Positions 1 to 5,122 of a DNA stretch of 5,122 bases are shown here, piece after piece. This DNA comes from an uncultured Pseudorhodoferax sp. (GTDB taxonomy: Bacteria; Pseudomonadota; Gammaproteobacteria; Burkholderiales; Burkholderiaceae), in contig CAJYRH010000624.1 in the NCBI GenBank assembly GCA_913776795.1, positions 1 to 5,122 on the forward strand. Reading direction: 5' to 3'. The notes beneath the pieces were generated by a model. It saw nothing but the letters and a program-made list of their open reading frames with translations. It was not told where the DNA came from and searched no databases. Both the position numbers and the translations under genes were made by a program. Numbering within the stretch: the first letter of the stretch is position 1; each line of letters opens with the position of its first letter.

Positions 1-238
1 GCTGCGCGCGCCCGACGGCAGCGAGCACCTGCTGGGGACGGCCGAGACCCAGGTGCTGCGCTGCTTCGTCGAGCGCCCGCACCAGATCCTCACGCGCGAG
101 CAGCTCGTGGGCGAGAGGTCGCGCTCGCCCATGAGCTGCTCGCGCGTGAGGATCTGGTGCGGGCGCTCGACGAAGCAGCGCAGCACCTGGGTCTCGGCCG
201 TCCCCAGCAGGTGCTCGCTGCCGTCGGGCGCGCGCAGC
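1..238. repeat. Near-perfect long inverted repeat (117-bp arms, 4-nt centre) at window start
   Basis: Bases 1-117 are the reverse complement of 122-238 (position i pairs with 239-i). Only two pairs fail, 107/132 and 116/123, and the centre is 118-121. The right arm is the genuine minus-strand response regulator winged-helix segment. The left arm is the same segment copied in the opposite orientation, so the plus strand at 2-115 also reads LRAPDGSEHLL...LTREQL, with a Val codon (107-109) where the original has Met. The turn lies on a natural short dyad, GGGCGAG (109-115) with CTCGCCC (124-130), which could have primed a snap-back. The left arm may extend beyond the window. Arms this long and close together are normally unstable in living cells, so an amplification, library or assembly chimera is the likeliest origin. 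Confidence 0.95.
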
Positions 239-720
239 ACATTGGCCGCGCAGTCGATCCGCCAGCCCAGGAAGCTCGCGTAGCGGCGCTGGCCCGGCGC
301 GCTGCCGGTTGCCGCACCGCGCCGGCGCAGGATGCTGCGCACGCGTGCCACGAGCTCGCGCGACTCGAAGGGCTTGGTCACGTAGTCGTCGCCGCCCAGT
401 TCCAGACCCATCACGCGGTCTGCCGTATGGCCGCGGCCGGTCAGGATCAGCACGCCGGCGCTGGAGGCCGCGGCGATGCGGCGCATGAGGTCCAGGCCGT
501 CCATGTCGGGCAGGCCCAGGTCGACGATGCACAGGTCAGGCTTTTCGTACTGCAGCCGGCGCAGCACAGCGCCGCCGGTGGCGAACACCTCGCAGGCGAA
601 GCCGAAGTCGCGCAGCGCCATCAGCACGAGCCGGGCCACGTCGGCATCGTCCTCGATCACGTAGACCAGGGCGGGTGGGGCGCTGGCATCGTTGCCCGTG
701 CGGTGTGTCTCGGCACTCAT
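1..720 (-). CDS. OmpR/PhoB-family response regulator, C-terminus lost in a fold-back repeat (partial)
   Basis: This is the DNA-binding output protein of a two-component system. The start ATG (720-718) overlaps the kinase stop as ATGA, implying one operon and translational coupling. A receiver domain spans about residues 18-132: acidic pair E23/D24, phosphoacceptor D67 in IVDLGLPDMDG, T94 in LILTGRG, and K116 in YVTKPFE. All catalytic positions are present. A winged-helix domain begins near residue 147 (RYASFLGW, then APDGSEHLLGTAETQVL, then ILTREQL), typical of the OmpR/PhoB class. Residues D201-LSP204 still fit the family, which usually continues with FDR and then the recognition helix. From about base 108 down to base 1 the frame stays open, but it reads the antisense of the gene's own codons (TSCSRVRIW...), so those residues are not real. 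The recognition helix and wing are therefore missing here. Family proteins are usually about 225-245 aa. Class is confident; target genes are inferred only. Confidence 0.85.
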   Translation of the reverse strand, partial: MSAETHRTGNDASAPPALVYVIEDDADVARLVLMALRDFGFACEVFATGGAVLRRLQYEKPDLCIVDLGLPDMDGLDLMRRIAAASSAGVLILTGRGHTADRVMGLELGGDDYVTKPFESRELVARVRSILRRRGAATGSAPGQRRYASFLGWRIDCAANVLRAPDGSEHLLGTAETQVLRCFVERPHQILTREQLMGERDLSPTSCSRVRIWCGRSTKQRSTWVSAVPSRCSLPSGARS

Positions 721-2693
721 GTCGTCCCCTGTGCAATGGCGGCTGCGAGTTGTTCGGTGGTGAAGGGCTTGCGCAACAGCGGGCTGCCTGCGTCGCGCGG
801 CCAGTCGTCGGGCACGTTGCCGGTCATGATGACCACCGACTTCGCGCATTGGCCGTCGCGCGCGGCCTGCGCCAGCTGCACGCCGTCCCGCGGGCCGGCC
901 ATCACGAGGTCGGTCAGCACGAGTGCGATGTCGGGGGTGGCCGTCAGCAGCTTGCGGGCTTCGGCCAGGTGGTCGGCCTCCAGCACCACGTAGCCGAGTT
1001 CCAGCAGGTTGCGTCGGACCACGCGGCGCACCTGGGCATCGTCGTCCACGAGCAGCGCCAGGCCGCGCTGGCGCGGGGCGGCGCGCGCGGCGGGCTGCTC
1101 CTGGCGTGGCGCCTCGGCCGGTGCCTGCGCGGCTGGCAGCCACACCGACACCGTCGTGCCTTCGCCGGGCGCGCTACGCACGTCCACGGCGCCGCCGGAC
1201 TGTTTGATGAAGCCGTAGACCACGGCCATGCCCAGGCCCGTGCCGCGGCCGCCGCGCTGGGTCGTGAAGAAGGGCTCGAACAGATGCGCCAGCTGGTGGG
1301 CATCCATGCCGACGCCGTTGTCCTGCACGTCGATGCGGATCGCGTCGCCGGGCGAGAGCTGCAACGGCACGGCGGCGGCGGCATCGATGCGCGTGGCGCA
1401 GGCGCGCAGGCGGATGCGGGCGGCGGGACCCTGCGCTTCGCAGGCGTCGCGCGCGTTGAGCACCATGTTGATCAAGGCCTGCTCCAGCAGCGTGGGGTCG
1501 ATCCAGGTCCACAGCGCTTCGCTGCCGGCTTCGATCTCCAGCTGCAAGGACTCTGGCAGCACGCGGCGCACGAGGCCCGCCACGGTGGCGAGCAGGGCGC
1601 CCACGCTGACCGAATGGGCCTGCAGCGGCTGGCGCCGCGCGAAGCTCATGAGCCCCTTGACGAGGTCGGCACCGCGGCGCGCCGCGCCCAGCGCGGGCAG
1701 CACGTACTCCTGCGTCGCGGCCTCGTCGGGCTGGCTGCGTGCGAGCGCATCGAGGTTGCCGATGACCACGGTCAGGATGTTGTTGAAGTCGTGCGCGAGC
1801 CCGCCGGTCAGGTGCGTCAGCGATTCGAGCTTGTGCGCGCGCGCGAGCAGCACCTGGGCGCGTCGCTCCTCGGTGATGTCGAAGGTCAGCTCGAAGCAGC
1901 CGCTCACGCTGCCGTCGCTTGCGCGCTCTGGCACCAGCGAGGTTCGCACCATGCGCTGTTCACCCTGGACCGTCTGCAGCTCGTACTCGAAGGTCTGGGC
2001 CTGGCCGTGCAGGGCACGCAGCACGCGCGGCCGCACGCCGGCATAGACCGCATCGCCCAGGAAGGCGCGGGCACTCACCCGGTGCGGCGCGCCGGTGTCG
2101 ATGCCGAACCAGTCGTGGTACGCACGGTTCAGGTAGCGGTAGGTGCGGCCGGCATCGAAGAAGCCGACGGCCGCCGGAATCGAGTCCATGACCAGGCGCA
2201 CCCGCTGCTCGCTGCGCTGCAGCTCGGCCGTGCGTTCTGCCACCCGGGCTTCCAGTTGCCCGGTGTGGGCGCGGATGGTGGCCTCGGCACGGCGCTCGGC
2301 CGTCACGTCGGAGTACAGCGTCACGAAGCCGTGGCCTGGCACGGGTTCGCCGCGGATGCGCAGCACCTGGCCGTTGGGCCGCGTGCGTTCGATCTCGTGG
2401 GCGCGAAAGGCCCGGGCCGCCGCCACCCGCTCTGCCACCAGGGCCGCAGCGTTGCCGGGACCGTAGTCGCCGCGCTGGGCGTTGTAGTCGATGAAGCTTT
2501 CGAACGGCGCGCCCACATAGCCCATGGATTCGGGGAAATCCAGCAGCTTGAGATAGGCGCGGTTCCAGGCCACGAGCTTCAGGTCGCGGTCGAAGATGGA
2601 CAGGCCGCGGTCCAGCAGATCCAGGCCGGCCTGCAGCGTCAGGTAGCGCGCGAGCGGCGCTTGCGCATCGGGAGACGGGTCGTGGGTGGGCAT
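717..2693 (-). CDS. Soluble PAS-PAS hybrid sensor histidine kinase with C-terminal receiver
   Basis: This 658-aa kinase would autophosphorylate on a histidine in response to a cytoplasmic signal. Domains in order: a PAS domain at about 20-132 (LLDRGLSIFDRDLKLVAWNR, then FIDYNAQRGDYGPG, ending LYSDVTAERR), of the type seen in acetate-switch CrbS sensors; a coiled-coil linker at about 134-166 (LEARVAERTAELQ); a second PAS at about 162-278; a HisKA dimerisation domain with phosphoacceptor H301 in GGLAHDFNN; and an HATPase with N-box N409/N413, G1 box DNGVGM (458-463), F box LFEPFFTT (471-478) and G2 box GRGTGLGM (482-489). A receiver follows at about 544-655, with D550/D551, phosphoacceptor D595, T624 and K642. 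I see no signal peptide or membrane segment. The Met at 2693 was chosen because the PAS follows directly. No good Shine-Dalgarno precedes it, and an in-frame GTG lies 36 bases further upstream. The stop overlaps the regulator start by 4 nt. Catalytically intact; the ligand is unknown. Confidence 0.9.
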   Translation of the reverse strand: MPTHDPSPDAQAPLARYLTLQAGLDLLDRGLSIFDRDLKLVAWNRAYLKLLDFPESMGYVGAPFESFIDYNAQRGDYGPGNAAALVAERVAAARAFRAHEIERTRPNGQVLRIRGEPVPGHGFVTLYSDVTAERRAEATIRAHTGQLEARVAERTAELQRSEQRVRLVMDSIPAAVGFFDAGRTYRYLNRAYHDWFGIDTGAPHRVSARAFLGDAVYAGVRPRVLRALHGQAQTFEYELQTVQGEQRMVRTSLVPERASDGSVSGCFELTFDITEERRAQVLLARAHKLESLTHLTGGLAHDFNNILTVVIGNLDALARSQPDEAATQEYVLPALGAARRGADLVKGLMSFARRQPLQAHSVSVGALLATVAGLVRRVLPESLQLEIEAGSEALWTWIDPTLLEQALINMVLNARDACEAQGPAARIRLRACATRIDAAAAVPLQLSPGDAIRIDVQDNGVGMDAHQLAHLFEPFFTTQRGGRGTGLGMAVVYGFIKQSGGAVDVRSAPGEGTTVSVWLPAAQAPAEAPRQEQPAARAAPRQRGLALLVDDDAQVRRVVRRNLLELGYVVLEADHLAEARKLLTATPDIALVLTDLVMAGPRDGVQLAQAARDGQCAKSVVIMTGNVPDDWPRDAGSPLLRKPFTTEQLAAAIAQGTT

Positions 2694-2787
2694 GGCGTCG
2701 GAGCGAGGGTAACGCTTGCGACGCACCCGGGGCGCGGTGCAAACATTTGTTAAGTTTGGGCCACGGTCGTGCAACGTTCCTGGTGGA

Positions 2788-2802
2788 TGCTGGCGGCCAG
2801 CA
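2788..2802. promoter_or_regulatory. Perfect short dyad TGCTGG-CGG-CCAGCA, candidate operator
   Basis: Two 6-bp arms (2788-2793 and 2797-2802) flank a 3-bp centre. The dyad sits about 64-78 bases upstream of the acs ATG and about 95-109 bases upstream of the kinase ATG, where an operator could affect either gene. In such GC-rich DNA a 6-bp dyad can arise by chance, and I do not recognise it as a known regulator site. Confidence 0.3.
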
Positions 2803-2806
2803 CGGC

Positions 2807-2828
2807 GGGCGATGTGATGCAATCGCCC
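2807..2828. promoter_or_regulatory. Dyad GGGCGAT-N8-ATCGCCC overlapping a possible acs extended -10
   Basis: Perfect 7-bp arms (2807-2813 and 2822-2828) flank an 8-bp centre, GTGATGCA. The centre and right arm overlap TGATGCAAT (2815-2823), which fits an extended -10 layout: TGn followed by TGCAAT, with 4 of 6 matches to TATAAT. Initiation would fall near base 2830, giving acs a leader of about 35 nt. No good -35 lies 16-18 bp upstream. If the -10 is real, a protein bound to this dyad would compete with RNA polymerase. The TGTGA inside resembles a CRP/FNR half-site, but no second half lies at the proper spacing. Confidence 0.3.
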
Positions 2829-2855
2829 CGTCCCATCCATCCGCATCGTGCCCCT

Positions 2856-2860
2856 AGGAG
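2856..2860 (+). promoter_or_regulatory. Shine-Dalgarno AGGAG for acs
   Basis: AGGAG ends 5 nt before the ATG at 2866. This decides the acs start over the in-frame GTG at 2848, which lies upstream of this site and has no ribosome binding site of its own. Confidence 0.85.
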
Positions 2861-2865
2861 ACGAG

Positions 2866-4813
<1,948 letters not shown>

Positions 4814-4830
<17 letters not shown>

Positions 4831-4859
4831 CGCGCTGGCACCGCCGGCGCCTTGCGCCA
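4814..4859 (+). terminator. Inverted repeat across the acs stop, possible transcript end structure
   Basis: TGGCGCAAG (4814-4822, the last acs codons) is perfectly complementary to CTTGCGCCA (4851-4859), with a 28-nt loop. A competing tight hairpin, GGCGC-CTT-GCGCC, sits at 4846-4858. No T-run follows either structure, so this is not a canonical intrinsic terminator. It could protect the 3' end or work with Rho, or it may simply reflect high GC content. Confidence 0.35.
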
Positions 4860-5072
4860 GGGACGGATGCGCCCATGCCGCCGTGGACGCTGCGGACCTG
4901 GGCGAAGTTCCTTCACGCCGGTGATGGTGGCGTGGAGCCCGCCTGGGCCGCGAAAGCGCCCGGGCCACACCGTGCAAAGCCGTGCATGCGTGGAGCCGCG
5001 CAGCGGGGTGAACACCGGGGACGGTGCCCTTCCAGGCGGACCTCGAGCTGTTGCGCGACCGAGGGGGCCGGT
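4831..5072. other. Non-coding stretch downstream of acs, no gene recognised
   Basis: On the plus strand, reading frames starting at ATG 4867 and ATG 4875 stay open to the window edge. Their Arg/Pro/Gly-rich translations look like high-GC noise, with no motif and no ribosome binding site. Minus-strand frames here mostly continue as antisense of acs. No tRNA-like cloverleaf was seen. The region holds the inverted repeat at the acs stop and a GAAA-loop hairpin at 4943-4963. Confidence 0.5.
4943..4963. other. GAAA-tetraloop hairpin, 8-bp stem with one bulge
   Basis: On the plus strand CTGGG-(C)-CGC pairs with GCG-CCCGG around loop GAAA (4952-4955). The stem has seven Watson-Crick pairs, one T-G pair and one bulged C (4948). 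GNRA loops closed by C-G are stable in RNA. No T-tract follows on either strand, so a terminator role is doubtful. It may act in an RNA downstream of acs or be chance. Confidence 0.3.
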
Positions 5073-5122
5073 TCAGGCGCGTCCTGGCAGCAGCAGCCGC
5101 TTGCGGGGCGCCGGCTCCGGCA
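5073..5122 (-). CDS. Possible C-terminal end of a convergent gene (partial)
   Basis: Reading leftwards from the window edge, 15 codons (PEPAPRKRLLLPGRA) end at TGA (5075-5073). Almost every third position is G or C, as in the real genes here, and the basic, proline-rich tail is plausible for a protein C-terminus. If real, the gene converges on acs and the 242 bp between them is a shared terminator region. The fragment is far too short to identify or to separate from chance. Confidence 0.25.
   Translation of the reverse strand, partial: PEPAPRKRLLLPGRA

Larger units (their letters stand above)
2694..2865. promoter_or_regulatory. Divergent intergenic region between kinase operon and acs
   Basis: These 172 bp must hold the promoters for both directions. 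An AT-rich patch (2741-2757, AAACATTTGTTAAGTTT) stands out against the GC-rich surroundings and lies about 50-65 bases upstream of the kinase ATG, a plausible place for its promoter. A weak minus-strand TTGCAC lies at 2774-2769, but its spacing partner AACAAA matches the -10 consensus poorly. Two dyads (2788-2802 and 2807-2828) lie nearer acs and are listed separately. I see no convincing sigma-54 element (GG-N10-GC) on either strand and no open frame worth calling. Confidence 0.6.

Noticed and set aside
53..283. Plus-strand open frame running through the palindrome
   Set aside because: Its first part is the inverted copy of the winged-helix codons and the rest is antisense of the regulator, so it is a product of the fold-back and not a gene.
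675..2753. Very long plus-strand open frame (692 codons) opposite the histidine kinase
   Set aside because: It is rich in His, Ala, Gly and Arg, has no domain, and mirrors the GC3-biased codons of an unmistakable kinase on the other strand.
2848..2865. GTG at 2848 as the acs start (six extra residues)
   Set aside because: AGGAG at 2856-2860 lies inside that extension and is ideally spaced for the ATG at 2866.
4867..5122. Plus-strand frame from ATG 4867 open to the window end
   Set aside because: The translation is Arg/Pro/Gly-rich with no recognisable motif or ribosome binding site, and a neighbouring frame is equally open, as expected by chance in GC-rich DNA.

Overview
The window is G+C-rich DNA with dense, strongly GC3-biased coding. 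It most likely comes from a betaproteobacterium of the Burkholderiales (Comamonadaceae-like). That placement rests on codon bias and the general look of the acetyl-CoA synthetase and kinase; no search was run.

Layout: (1) Bases 1-238 form a nearly perfect 117-bp inverted repeat with a 4-nt centre. It folds back inside the DNA-binding domain of a response regulator, so that gene has a genuine N-terminal ~204 codons and then runs into an antisense copy of itself. This is most simply a fold-back (chimeric) contig end. (2) On the minus strand, a two-gene operon is read from right to left. First comes a soluble PAS-PAS hybrid histidine kinase (658 aa, 2693->717). Next comes an OmpR/PhoB-type response regulator (720->~109), whose ATG overlaps the kinase TGA as ATGA. 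(3) A 172-bp divergent intergenic region (2694-2865) contains two short dyads, an AT-rich patch and the acs ribosome binding site. (4) On the plus strand is a complete acetyl-CoA synthetase gene, acs (2866-4830, 654 aa), with all signature motifs intact. (5) The last 292 bp hold no gene I can name. They contain a 9-bp inverted repeat spanning the acs stop, a GAAA-loop hairpin, and possibly the last 15 codons of a convergent minus-strand gene at the window edge.

How the parts may work together: Acs activates acetate to acetyl-CoA. The divergent kinase starts with a PAS domain resembling the one that follows the transporter module in CrbS-type acetate-switch sensors, but here there is no transporter and no membrane segment. 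A reasonable hypothesis is that this two-component pair controls acs or acetate/short-chain carbon use from the shared intergenic region. The sequence alone does not prove this. I see no wholly new system; the features most worth checking are the terminal palindrome and the acs-linked, transporter-less kinase.
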